Notes under the pieces: model-generated
What the model saw: only the letters and a program-made list of their open reading frames with translations
What the model was told of the DNA's origin: nothing
Database searches by the model: none
Assembly (NCBI GenBank): GCA_964017235.1
Contig: OZ024933.1
Coordinates: 6,265,962-6,329,961 of the forward strand
Direction: 5' to 3'
DNA length: 64,000 nucleotides
Origin: Sabellastarte sp. h YS-2021
Lineage: Eukaryota; Annelida; Polychaeta; Sabellida; Sabellidae
Part shown: positions 31,840-42,015 of the stretch, in pieces
Numbering within the stretch: the first letter of the stretch is position 1
How the letters are laid out: every line of letters begins with the position of its first letter
Made by a program: the position numbers and the translations under genes

Positions 31840-32170
31840 CAAAATGAGGCTAAAAATATTCCCAGTCGAGATTTTGTAATGGGGAACATATCCTGTGAAT
31901 TTGAGATCTCGCGCTGTAATATCCTTTGCTCTAGAGGGCCAACGAAAGTCCTTGCTGGCGGCCATCTTGTTTTTCAAAATGAGGCCAAAAATATTCCCAG
32001 GCAAGATTTTATGGTTATGAATATATCCTGCAAATTTGAGAAGGCTAGCTATAATATTTTTTCATTAGAGTGGTAACGGTGAAATCTCTACACACTGCGG
32101 CGGCAGTGGCGACAGCATAATAAAGTGAAATCATGGTATCCACCAGATGCTATCCGGTGGATACAATTAT
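31840..32170 (-). repeat. Family D repeat with terminal hairpin
   Basis: Two diverged units share AAAATGAGGC.AAAAATATTCCCAG and GGCGGCCATCTTGTTTTTCAAAATG. The right end is a hairpin at 32136-32164 with GTATCCACC and GGTGGATAC arms. Its complement matches 2016-2215 in the 2.7-kb unit. Confidence 0.7.
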
Positions 32171-32194
32171 GTTAACTTTCCAAGAAATATAAAA

Positions 32195-32413
32195 TTGCAA
32201 ATTTAATAAGTAAATTAAATTTTTACAAGTTAATACCCTATCCAATGGACAATTGCTTATCCGGTCGGCGCAGACCGGCCCGCCAAACGTCAGAAAAAGA
32301 CGTCCTGTGTTTCCACTGGTCAGGCCGGTCCAGTGCTGTGCACTCGCCAGATGGCGTGTCGTACTTCCTTCCTGTCTAGACAGCGTGACGTCATAGCATC
32401 TTTTTCGTTGTCT
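32195..32413. repeat. DIRS terminal inverted repeat (left genomic end)
   Basis: It pairs with the complement of 38372-38560 through CCTATCCAATGGACAATTGCT, TATCCGGTCGGCGC, CCGCCAAACGTCAGAAAAAG and TAGACAGCG. The outermost 57 bp (TTGCAAATTTAATAAG...) have no counterpart at the other end. Confidence 0.85.
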
Positions 32414-32467
32414 AAACCTATTAGACCCCTAGTAAGCTGATAGCGGGGTCGGTGGGAAGGTCTTGTG

Positions 32468-32564
32468 TGTCCATTGGATAGGGTATTAACTTATAAAAAT
32501 TTAATTTACTTATTAAATTTGCAATTTTATTGCGTTAATACATCCTATCCAATGGACAATTGCT
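32468..32564. repeat. DIRS internal complementary region
   Basis: It begins with the complement of the left outer end (CCATTGGATAGGGTATTAAC... to TTTGCAA) and ends with the complement of the right outer end (TTTTATTGCGTTAATACATCC). The join has TTTTAT, the complement of the ATAAAA seen at both genomic edges. Confidence 0.85.
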
Positions 32565-32902
32565 GAATAACTACCGCTTGTTTGGCGGGTAAGTTACTAG
32601 GGACTAGGTTGAACTCAAGCTCGAATAATGAACAATTTCCTTTAAAGCCTGGGAAGACCCTGAGGTCAGTAACCCCTAAGGCTATGGTCGAATATCATCA
32701 TCCGGTTACAAGGAGTTGAACCGTCAGTCGACCTTGCCCCCCTCCCTTTTAACAGACCTGCTCTGAGGTAGGGGAAGAGAGGGATGAGTTCAGTCCCACA
32801 GAATTAAACCTCCCAGAGGAAGTACGTCCAGAATTTTTTTTTTTAACTATAGGTGCAATATATACAAATATGTACCACTATTTACATATGTACAGGTCTC
32901 CT
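32565..32902 (-). other. DIRS 3' untranslated region
   Basis: This non-coding stretch lies between the recombinase stop and the internal complementary region. It matches the complement of 5831-6171. Confidence 0.6.
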
Positions 32903-34522
32903 CTAGGTACTAGTCTGTTGGTGGATCTGCTGAGCAGCCACAACAGGACCAAGGTGATAGAGCTCAGAATCAGCCCAAGCCACATCCTTCAGATAAAATT
33001 GAGTGAAGGTATTATGAGATTTCCAGTGGCATGCTGATAAGATCTGCTCTAAGGAAACTCCCGACTGGAAGGCCTTAGAAGCAGCAAAGGCCCTGAGATC
33101 ATGAGCTTTGACTTGATGTAAGGTGTGGGCCTGTTGATCAGAGAGCTCATAGCAAAGGATCACCGTCTGCTTGATCCATGAGGAGATTGTGGCAGGTGAG
33201 ATGTCTTTGTCGAAGCCTTTCTTGAAGGAGACAAAGTCTAATTCTTTGTCCTTCCTAATGTCTGAAGTTCTGTCCAAATAGTAGCGCAAAGCTCTAAATG
33301 GACAAAGAGATCTGTCAGACTTGAGGGACCTATCGAGAGTAGGAGCCAGGGCGGGAATGACCACTGGGGCTACACTCTCCGGGCCCTCCTTGGCCAGCTG
33401 GTTCTTGGAAAGAAAGCTGGGAGATGGGAACAGGGACACCTTAGACCAGTCCGATTGGTGTCTGATGTTCTTATGCTGCCATGCATGTATCTCACTCCTT
33501 GTTTTGCCCGAGCCCAGGGCCAAAAGGAAAACAGTCTTGAAGGTCAGATGCTTCAGTGATGCCTCCCTAAGGGGTTCAAAAGGAGCCTTTGTCAGTTGGT
33601 GTAATACCAGAGAAAGGTTCCATGAAGGTATGCCCCTCCGCCCTTTGGGCCTGTCTCTGTGGAAACTCTCTAAGAGACGGGTGAGATTATCATCTTTGCT
33701 GATATTGACTGTGGGGCTGCCCAGTTTATTAGCAATGGCAGACATGTATCCATCAATGGTGCTGGGCTGCAATTTCTTGACTTCAAAGAGGTAGAGAAGG
33801 ACGTCAGCCACTGACTTTATAGGTGGTGACCTGAAGTCCACCTGATTTGTGATGCACCACTTTGTAAAAATGGCCCACTTTGCCTCATAGACTGATGTGG
33901 TTGATCTTCTTTGAGGAGCCTCAATTCTTGCTGCCACTGCTTCAGAGAAGCCCTGTTTCCTGATTGCTGTGGCTCTAGGAGCCATGCATGAAGGTTTAGA
34001 TTGGTCAGATTTCTGTGAAGGATCTGGTTGAAGGGTTGTGACAGCAGATTGGGCTGATTTGGCAAGCTGAGGGGAACTTGACTGGACATGGTCACCAAGT
34101 CCCAAAACCAGGGCATGTTGGGCCACCCTGGAGCAATTAGAATGAGTCTCTTGCACGGGGAGTCCAGTAACTTCTCCACCACTTTGCCCAAGATGGCGGT
34201 CGGTGGGAAGGCATATGCATCCAGGTCCTCCCATGGCAGTGTGAGAGCATCCACTGCCACAGCTAAGGAGTCTGGAACTGGAGACACAAACTGAGGTAAC
34301 TTGTGGTTGAACCTCGTGGCAAACAGGTCTATTTGAGGTTGGTGCCATCTGCTGCATAATTTCTGAAAAACTTCCGGAAGGAGAGACCACTCGGTCTGGA
34401 TGGTCTGACCCAGCCTGGATAGCTTGTCCGCTATCACATTTAGACGGCCTGGGATGTGTCGGGCTTTTAGGGTTACTTGTCTCTGGGAACACCAGGTCAA
34501 GGTTCTCCATAGTAGAGCACAC
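32903..34522 (-). CDS. DIRS tyrosine recombinase, full length, first catalytic Arg replaced by Thr
   Basis: The frame is open for 539 codons. The recombinase homology starts near residue 188 (RKQGFSEAVAARIEAP); the part before it overlaps RT/RNase H in another frame. H474 and R477 (HDLR), H499/W500 and Y510 (QFYLKD) are in place. In the box that should read SGKRRSEIHAW it reads SGKTRSEIHAW. The threonine is residue 341, the position that aligns with the first catalytic arginine of Xer and lambda Int type enzymes (TG-x-R-x-x-E). The codon is ACA, where the 5.2-kb copy has AGA. By family it would integrate circular DNA; I infer this copy is inactive. The overlapping frame continues open upstream to 35959 with a stop at 34577-34579. 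Confidence 0.88.
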   Translation of the reverse strand: MCSTMENLDLVFPETSNPKSPTHPRPSKCDSGQAIQAGSDHPDRVVSPSGSFSEIMQQMAPTSNRPVCHEVQPQVTSVCVSSSRLLSCGSGCSHTAMGGPGCICLPTDRHLGQSGGEVTGLPVQETHSNCSRVAQHALVLGLGDHVQSSSPQLAKSAQSAVTTLQPDPSQKSDQSKPSCMAPRATAIRKQGFSEAVAARIEAPQRRSTTSVYEAKWAIFTKWCITNQVDFRSPPIKSVADVLLYLFEVKKLQPSTIDGYMSAIANKLGSPTVNISKDDNLTRLLESFHRDRPKGRRGIPSWNLSLVLHQLTKAPFEPLREASLKHLTFKTVFLLALGSGKTRSEIHAWQHKNIRHQSDWSKVSLFPSPSFLSKNQLAKEGPESVAPVVIPALAPTLDRSLKSDRSLCPFRALRYYLDRTSDIRKDKELDFVSFKKGFDKDISPATISSWIKQTVILCYELSDQQAHTLHQVKAHDLRAFAASKAFQSGVSLEQILSACHWKSHNTFTQFYLKDVAWADSELYHLGPVVAAQQIHQQTST

Positions 34523-36315
34523 AGAAGGCCCGACCTCATGCCTCCTTCCTTGTTTATGTAAGCTACGACTGTTGTATTATCGGTTGCCACTAGAACTATT
34601 TTGCCTATACAGAGATCTTGAAATTCTTTTAAAGCTAGAAAGACTGCTTTTAGTTCCAGATAGTTTATATGCAGCTTGCTTTCTGGCACTGACCAGGACC
34701 CCCTTGCAGTGCGCTCGTTTAAGTGAGCGCCCCACCCTTCTTTTGATGCGTCTGTAAAAATCTGCAGAGCATGCTTTATGGGGTGTAAGGGTTGGCCTTG
34801 GAGTACATTCCTGTCTTGTAGCCACCATTGCAAGTGTGGGTGAAGTGATCTGGGGAGAGGGATGATCTTCTCTAGAGATTCCGGTACTCTCCAATTGTTT
34901 TTGAGATGCCACTGTATGGGTCTCATATGTAGTCGGCCTAGATGAACTTGTTTTTCTGTGGCTGTTAGTAGGCCTATTAAGGACATGAACTGCCGGACCG
35001 GACAGGCCGGTAGAAGCAGTAGTGATTTTATTTTGTCCTGCAGGCTTTGCCACCAGTCCGGGGTCGGTCTGGCCCGGCCGGATCTGAGGTCGAACTGGTA
35101 ACCTACAAAGTTGAAGACTTGTTTTGGCTCGAGTTCTGATTTTTCTGTATTGACTAGCCAACCTAGCTTCTGACATATTCTGACTAGGGTTTGTGTGTTT
35201 TGCAAGCAAATTGAGTGGTATTTGGCCCTTACCAACCAGTCGTCTAGGTACTGGTGGATTCTTATACCTTTGTGACCGGTCATGAACTTCACCTCCTTGG
35301 CTATTACAGTGAACTCCATGGGAGCTGTGGAAAGACCAAAGGGAAGAGCCTTGAATTGGTATGTCTGACCTTGAACATGGAATCTGAGATATTTCCTGGA
35401 CTGTTCCTGTATAGGTATGTGGAAGTAGGCATCCTTGAAATCTACTGAGGTTACCCACTCCCCTTGCCGGAGGGATGTTCTGATGGTTTCCGGTGTTTCC
35501 ATCCTGAATTTCTCCGTCTTGAGAAAGAGATTCAGTTTGCTTAGGTCTAAGATGGGCCTCCATTTGTTGTTGGGTTTGGGCACTAAAAACAGCCGGTTGA
35601 AAAACCCTAGAGATGTTTGGTTGTGGACCCGTTCCACAGCATTTTTGTCTATAATCTGCGGCAATGCTTCTAACAGCTAGCTGTTCCTGTGAAGATTGGC
35701 ATAGCTGCTTATGACTGTGGGAAACCTTGAGAGCTTGGGTCGGTTCTGGAAGGGGAGGGTGTAGCCCTGTTTTAGGATTTGAACTACCTTGGGCCCGGCA
35801 CCCATTTGTGGCCAAACTGTCCAGAAGTTTTGAAGCCTTGCCCCTACAGGAAGATTTAAGGCAGCATTTTGTACATTTATGGCAGGAAGAACACAAGACA
35901 ATTGAGTGACACAAGAAACACTTTTCACAGATTTTAATGAGCAATTCTTTGGATAACATTCTGCCTGCCCGGGACTTAGCTCTTTCTTTTGTGAGTGCCC
36001 GGGCGCAGAAGAAACATGAAAAACAACAGGATGCTTTGCATTTAAAGTTTCTAGTGTCTGTGAGCTCCCAGCCAGCAGTCTTACATTGGCTTGTATTACA
36101 GAGTAATTGTCATTTATATGACTGCTGGCCCTTGGCTGGTAGGGATGAGTAGGTGGAAGTACGACCTCTGCCTCTCTTGGAGTTTCTCTTGCCGATCGTC
36201 TTCCATGCTGGTTTATCCGACCTTGAATCCTTATAGCTTGATTTCTTGTCCTGCCGTTCATGAGGGTGGTACCGACCCTTGTTATGAGAAGAGGTTGAGT
36301 GTCCCTTGGACTCAA
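33817..36315 (-). pseudogene. DIRS reverse transcriptase / RNase H with one in-frame TAG
   Basis: This is a single frame of 832 codons with one TAG at 35677-35679, before the RT motifs. After the stop 615 codons run unbroken from an ATG at 35664. Counted from that ATG: LFLVPKPNNKWRPILDLSKLN (25-45), SVDFKDAYFHIPI (73-85), LPFGLSTAP (107-115), YLDDW (139-143). RNase H residues are D305 (FTDAS), E337 (YLELKAV), D362 (ATDNT), D413 (NVIADKLS). The C-terminal part has DLFATRFNHKLPQF, AYAFPPTAIL and LIAPGWPNMPWFWDL, the DIRS segment compared by others to DAM-like methyltransferases. The first 200 codons overlap the end of gag. The core enzyme could still be made from the internal ATG. Confidence 0.87.
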
Positions 36316-38259
36316 ACTGGGCTATGTCTTCTTCAGCCCGCTTAACCACGGAGTCAGGAAATAGGGTGGCAATATGGAGAGTTGCCGACCTTAAGGCTGT
36401 CAAAGTGTCCGGTTTGATTCCGGTCCTAAGATGGCTGAGGTAGGCATCCCTGCGTACAAGAGTGAGATTTCCCATGGACACGAAGACGAAGTCTGACAAA
36501 TGTTCCATGGCTTTTGCTGCTGCCTGGGATATACTGGAATTGAAATCCATCAGGTAATTCAGTTCATCAGCTGCTGCAGTCAAATTGGTGGAGCCCTTGC
36601 CTTTATTCTCTGAATTTACAATTTTTAGTTGGTCTTTCATCTGCTGTTGTACCTTCAACAGGCACCTGTTAAAGCTTGCCGTTTGGTTGCATATAACGGA
36701 TGCCTCCCTAGCTGATCTCTCCCACCGACGTAAGGTCTCTTGTGAAATTCTACGGAAAGCTGGTGGGGTAGAGGACAGTCCCGTATACTTTGTTATGCGG
36801 CCATAACTGCTGTTTAACTTGGAGGCACCGGTAGACCAGTGTGAGACTTGAGGCGGGTTGGTTGTAGTGTCTGTGTGAAGCCCGTACCATTTAGATTGAG
36901 ATTTGGCCTATCTGAGGAAAACATCTTTGGCTAGACCACCTGGCTCAGATCCGCGGGTAGGGTAGCCCTCCACTAGGGTAAGATTTAACTTGGCCAGCTT
37001 GCATTTTTAGTCGGCATTTTTACCGACACCTTGCCTGGGTGAGCAGTCTTGGGCCCTGCAAAAGGGTTATCGTCGGAGGTATTTGTGGTATTATCCAGTT
37101 CTGGAATGTTGGACCAGCCCATAAAAGAACGTATGCCTTGCATATTGTCTCTAGTTTTGTTCCTCCGACACTGGTTGATCCTGGTCAGCCACAGGCTGAT
37201 CCGGGTCTTCAGATAGTTCACCTTCTTCTTCTGCGTATAAGTCCAGAGGGGGTTGGTCCGACAACTATCAGCCCCTGATGACAGGCTAGATATGCTATCC
37301 CTTTTGGTTTGATGTAATGCCGGTGAACCGGTGTCAGTAGGATCAGAGGACAGTGACCGGTCAGTAGCAAGTGGTCGGTGAGTGTCCTGAGGGTCGGTAC
37401 CACAATCCATAGTACTAGGTCGGTGAGATTTAGTTTTACTGGCAGGCTGATGCAGGGGAACAGAGGAGCCCTGTCCAGGAAACTTAACAGCTGAAGTCGG
37501 TCGGCTGCTCTTAGTTTGACTAGCCGGCTGAAGCAGAGAAGCCCGAACCAGTAAACTGAATTGAAGATGTCTGAGAGCTGGTAATTGCTTTACTGGCCGG
37601 CTGATGCTTTTCAGCAGAGGAGCCAGATCCAGGAAGCGAAGAAGTTGAAGGTCTGATGAATGGTTCAGAGACATTCTGAGTCTGGGGAGGTGAGTGGGTC
37701 GGAGCCACTTTAACATCTGCAGTGGAAGTAGGTTCGAAACTCTTGGCCAAAATGAAAGCTTCTAAGCGACTAAAACGTTCCGACCATTTGTTGTCTAGTT
37801 CATTAAAACGTTCATCAGTGGTCGGTTGGCTGGAAGAAGCAGTGGTAGAGGGAGATTTCACCTTCTTAGTGTCTTTCTTGCATTCCTTCTTAAGCTTTTT
37901 CTCTGGTGGGGGGGGGGGGGGGCGGAAGCAGAAGTCTTAACAGTGCCTTGACTATCAATAGCACCAATAACGGCCACACTGGCTGGATCGACAAATTCTT
38001 CAGTCTCTTTAGAAGGTGTAGAATCAGCTGCTTTAGCTTCACGCTTTTCTTTTTTAATTTTATAGGCAGGTGTTGCAAGCTGAAGGCGTTGATCACTGGT
38101 GAAGGTGATGCAAATAGGGCACTTATCAGCAGAATTCGGATTCTCAACACAAAAATCTTGGCCCTTACCCTTTTCTCTGCAACGTTCGCAGTGTGTGTGA
38201 GTATCAAAAAGGGCCATGGCGTGCCCACACTTCCCTCTACGCTGGCCAGGAGAAGCCAT
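36110..38259 (-). pseudogene. DIRS gag-like protein, several frame lesions
   Basis: It begins MASPGQRRGKCGHAMALFD and has a cysteine-rich, probably zinc-binding part (CERCREKGKG, CPIC) that I recognise from DIRS ORF1 proteins. A charged KKLKKECKKDTKK stretch and a P/S/T-rich spacer follow. The conserved C-terminal half (ELNYLMDFNSSISQAAAKAM, FVSMGNLTLVRRDAY, TLFPDSVVKRAEEDIAQFE) precedes a basic RG tail ending KGQQSYK. Lesions: a run of 15 C at 37908-37922 is out of phase; a second frame change lies between 37520 and 37590; a third is at an A5 run (37004-37008); and there is a TAG at 36908-36910. Gag should package element RNA, by analogy. Confidence 0.8.
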
Positions 38260-38371
38260 GTTGTTTATGCAGAATATATATGTAGCAAAAATACCACTAA
38301 AATAAAATGTCCAATGTAAAAAGCAGAATATCTGGCAGAGTAAATTTTTCTTTGTGCACAGCCACGCACCA

Positions 38372-38560
38372 AACGAAAAAGATGCTATGACGTCTCGCTG
38401 TCTAGACAGGAAGGAAGTACGACACGCCATCTGGCAAGTGCACAGCACTGGACCGGCCTGACCGGTGGAAACACAGGACGTCTTTTTCTGACGTTTGGCG
38501 GGCCGGTCTGCGCCGACCGGATAATTAGCAATTGTCCATTGGATAGGATGTATTAACGCA
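38372..38560. repeat. DIRS terminal inverted repeat (right genomic end)
   Basis: It is the inverted partner of 32195-32413, with differences such as GACGTCTCGC for GACGTCACGC. The outer 32 bp (GATGTATTAACGCA) are specific to this end and are found again in the internal complementary region. Confidence 0.85.
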
Positions 38561-38569
38561 ATAAAAACA

Positions 38570-39020
38570 TATATCCAACTGGAGTGACGATTTTTTTTTC
38601 AAATATTTCTTGGAATTTATATGCAAACAAGACCACTGCCGCGGTGTGTATCTGCCGCCGAGCATTAAAGGGGAGGAAATACCTTTTCCGAGATATTCAC
38701 AATTTTTCATTTTCCGCTAAAATCCAAAATGACATTTTTCCCCTAGGCACAGAATACTGTTGTACTACCCAGTGGGTCAAAAATTCGCTCGAAATCGCTG
38801 TGTCTGTTACCATTTCGAAGATATTTTCAATGTTTAGTTTCTGCTAAAAATCCAAGATAGCCGCCAAAAGTGGCGAAAATTGAATTTTTCCCTTTTGCAT
38901 AGTATAGTCATGTACTACCCTGTGGGTCAAAAATTCACTCAAAATTGCTCTATCTCTTACGGTTTTCGAGATATTAAGACTTTTTCATTTTCCGCAAAAA
39001 TCAAAGTAGCTATTACTTGG
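38570..39020 (+). repeat. Family A repeat, two units, plus end module
   Basis: AACAAGACCACTGCCGCGG and GTATCTGCCGCCGAG match the complement of 1430-1470. They are followed by units with GGGTCAAAAATTC, ATCGCT and a TCTCTTACGGTTTTCGAGATAT mark. The DIRS element at 32.2-38.6 kb was probably inserted just left of this repeat. Confidence 0.75.
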
Positions 39021-39405
39021 TTAGCTATGGACCTACAGCTCTTAAAATTTGCCATTTCACAGTACATCAAAAAGTAGGTGAAGAACATATTTGACAAAAA
39101 TCCTCTAAATTCAACAGTTTTGCTGTTAAAGGTGATTTACTCAATGGAAACCCTCAAAGTAGCTATTACTCAGGTAGCCATGGAGATACAGCTGTGAAAA
39201 TTTCCCATGACACAGTACATGAAATAGTAAGTGAACAACATATTTGACAATAATTCTCTAAATTTAATAGTTTTGGAGTTACAAGTGATTTACTCATTGT
39301 TGAAATTCAAAGTAGCCATTACTTAGTTATCTATCGAAATACAGTTCTGAAACTTTTCCACGACACAGAACATTAAAAAGTAACTGATTAACATATTTGA
39401 CAACT
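39000..39405 (+). repeat. Tandem array, family B, about 150-bp monomers
   Basis: CAAAGTAGCTATTACT recurs at about 39003, 39157 and 39310 with GAACAACATATTTGACAA and GTGATTTACTCA in each unit. Confidence 0.8.
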
Positions 39406-39620
39406 AGAAATAGGACGCCCTGTTGATAGTAGATGCGAATAGAAACAGGATAGCATAGAAGAACACACATTATCATGTGTAATGTCCACCCCATGAACCT
39501 TGCCCAAATTGTACAGTAGTCTTACAAGACCCTGTTTCATTTGTAAAATATATCAATGATGCTTAAATATTTATTAGTGTAGATGTAAATTATTTTAGCG
39601 TCATTCCTTTTTGCATTGGT
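39406..39620. other. Short unassigned stretch
   Basis: Nothing is recognised between a family B array and the next family A array. Confidence 0.5.
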
Positions 39621-41640
39621 TGGGTTGAAAATTTTGACGAAATCACTCTATCTTGCACGGTTAAGAAGATAGAAGCAAATTCCTGTTTTTGGCAAAAATT
39701 TGAAAATTCAAAATGGCCGCCATTTTTGGGAAAAGGAAAATTTTTTGAAAATTGCCAAGGGTAGATTTCTTAGATACCCTATGGGTCGAAAATTTCAACG
39801 AAATCGCTCTATCTCGCACGGTTAAGGAGATAGAAGCAAATTTGTGTTTTGCCATTGTTGGTAAAAATTCGAAAATTCAAAATGGCCGCCATTTTTGGGG
39901 AGGGGAAAATTTTTTGAAAATTGCAAAGATTACATTCCTTAGATACCCTGTGGGTCGAAAATTTCAACGAAATCGCTCTATCTCGCACGGTTAAGGAGAT
40001 AGAAGCAAATTTGTGTTTTGCCATTGTTGGTAAAAATTCGAAAATTCAAAACAGCCGCCATTTTAGGGGAGGGGAAATTTTTTTTAAAATTGCCAAGAAT
40101 ACAATGCGGAAATACCTGTGGGTCGAAAATTTTGACGAAATTGCTCTTATCTCACACGGTTAAGGAGATAGAAGCAAATTTGTGTTTTGCCATTTTTGGC
40201 AAAAATTTGAAAATTCAAAATGGCCGCCATTTTTGGGGAGGGGAAAATTTTTTAAAAATTGGCAAGAGTACAATTCTCAGATACCCTGTGGGTCGAAAAT
40301 TTTGCCGAAATCGCTCTATCTCGCACGGTTAAGAAGATAGAAGCAAATTAGTTTTTTGCCATTTTTGGCGAAAATTCAAAATGGCCGCCATTTTTGGGGA
40401 GGGGAAAATTTTTTGAAAATTGCAAAAATTGCATTCCTTAGATACCCTGTGGATCGAAAATTTCGACGAAATCGCTCTATCTCGCACGGTTAAGGAGATA
40501 GAAGGAAATTTGTGTTTTGCCATTTTTGGCAAAAATTCGAAAATTCCAAATGGCCGCCATTTTTGTGGAGGGGAAAATTTTTTGAAAATTGCAAAAAGAT
40601 TGCATTCCTTAGATACCCTGTGGGTCGAAAATTTCGACGAAATCGCTCTATCTTGCACGGTTAAGGAGATAGAAGCAAATTTGTATTTTGCCATTTTTGG
40701 CAAAAATTCCAAATGGCCGCCATTTTTGGGGAGGGGAAAATTTTTTGAAAATTGCAAAGATTGCATGCCTTAGATACCCTGTGGGTCGAAAATTTTGACG
40801 AAATCGCTCTATCTCGCACGGTTAAGGAGATAGAAGCAAATTTGTGTTTTGCCATTTTTGGCAAAAATTCGAAAATTCAAAATGGCCGCCATTTTTGGGG
40901 AAGCAAAGAGTACATTCCTTAGATACCCTGTGGGTCGAAAATTTTGCCGAAATCGCTCTATCTCGCACGGTTATGAAGATAGAAGCAAATTAGTTTTTTG
41001 CCATTTTTGGCGAAAATTCAAAATGGCCGCCATTTTTGGGGAGGGGAAAATTTTTTGAAAATTGCAAAAATTGCATTCCTTAGATACCCTGTGGATCGAA
41101 AATTTCGACGAAATCGCTCTATCTCGCACGGTTAAGGAGATAGAAGGAAATTTGTGTTTTGCCATTTTTGGCAAAAATTCGAAAATTCCAAATGGCCGCC
41201 ATTTTTGGGGAGGGGAAAATTTTTTGAAAATTGCAAAAAGATTGCATTCCTTAGATACCCTGTGGGTCGAAAATTTCGACGAAATCGCTCTATCTTGCAC
41301 GGTTAAGGAGATAGAAGCAAATTTGTATTTTGCCATTTTTGGCAAAAATTCCAAATGGCCGCCATTTTTGGGGAGGGGAAAATTTTTTGAAAACTGCAAA
41401 GATTGCATGCCTTAGATACCCTGTGGGTCGAAAATTTTGACGAAATCGCTCTATCTCGCACGGTTAAGGAGATAGAAGCAAATTTGTGTTTTGCCATTTT
41501 TGGCAAAAATTCGAAAATTCAAAATGGCCGCCATTTTTGGGGAAGCAAAGAGTACATTCCTTAGATACCCTGTGGGTCCAAAATTTTGACGAAATCGCTC
41601 TATCTCGCACAGTTTAGGAGATATGAGCACATTTGCCTTT
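39620..41640 (+). repeat. Tandem array, family A, with a 642-bp higher-order repeat
   Basis: About 12 monomers of 149-171 bp carry GATACCCTGTGGGTCGAAAA, CGCTCTATCTCGCACGGTTA and AAAATGGCCGCCATTTTTGG. Marks at 40280, 40441, 40612, 40773, 40922, 41083, 41254, 41415 and 41564 give spacings of 161, 171, 161, 149 and then the same four again. Two tandem copies of a four-monomer, 642-bp unit are therefore present, nearly identical. ORFs on both strands are repeat shadows. Confidence 0.92.
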
Positions 41641-42015
41641 TTCAGTATTCAAAATAGCCAATTACTCATTTATTTAATTAATTACTCACTCATCTATGAA
41701 GCAATTCCCCCCAAAAGCAATCCCATACAAGCTATTAACCCAATGAACCCCCATACCAAATTTCAGAAAGCTAGGCTTAATAGCATTCCTTAAAATGTCT
41801 GGAAACCAAAGAGATACTCAAAAGTAGCAAAGTAGCTATTACTCAGTTAGCTATAGAGCTATTATCACGAAAAGCAATCCCATACAAGCTATTAACCCAA
41901 TAAACCTGCATGCCAAATTTGGTAAAGATAGGATAAGAACTGTTGCCTAAAATGTCTGGAAACCAAGTGGGACGCCGGACGGCGGAAAAAGCAAAAATAA
42001 CCAGTGGGGTGGACA
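41640..42015 (+). repeat. Repeat tail with GGACGCCGGACGGCGG and half hairpin
   Basis: Two diverged units of CAATCCCATACAAGCTATTAACCC and CCAAATTTGGTAAAGATAGG are followed by GGGACGCCGGACGGCGGAAA and CAGTGGGGTGGACATAAT. The same tail in full, with both hairpin arms, stands at 42.75-42.82 kb and, inverted, at 1784-1830. Confidence 0.65.

Larger units (their letters stand above)
32189..38566 (-). mobile_element. DIRS1-type retrotransposon, structurally complete (6.4 kb)
   Basis: All DIRS1 parts are present in order on the minus strand: terminal repeat, gag, RT/RNase H, tyrosine recombinase, 3' untranslated stretch, internal complementary region, terminal repeat. ATAAAA is present at both edges (32189-32194 and 38561-38566) and at the join in the internal complementary region. 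That is what recombinase-mediated insertion of a circle at a short shared sequence predicts, with no target-site duplication. It is the same family as the fragment at 5.0-6.5 kb. It carries lesions in gag and RT and a catalytic substitution in the recombinase, so it is probably not autonomous. Confidence 0.92.

Noticed and set aside
34577..35959. 460-codon frame on the minus strand as a separate gene
   Set aside because: It overlaps the RT/RNase H gene, whose motifs are clear in the other frame, and shows no domain. It is treated as the overlap of the recombinase frame.
36985..37716. An independent 243-codon gene
   Set aside because: It is one of the frames of the damaged gag; frame changes at both ends connect it to neighbouring gag segments.
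39620..41640. Direct repeats in regular spacing, as in a CRISPR array
   Set aside because: Monomers of 149-171 bp are contiguous and diverged along their whole length, with no repeat-spacer pattern and no cas genes. The context is eukaryotic.
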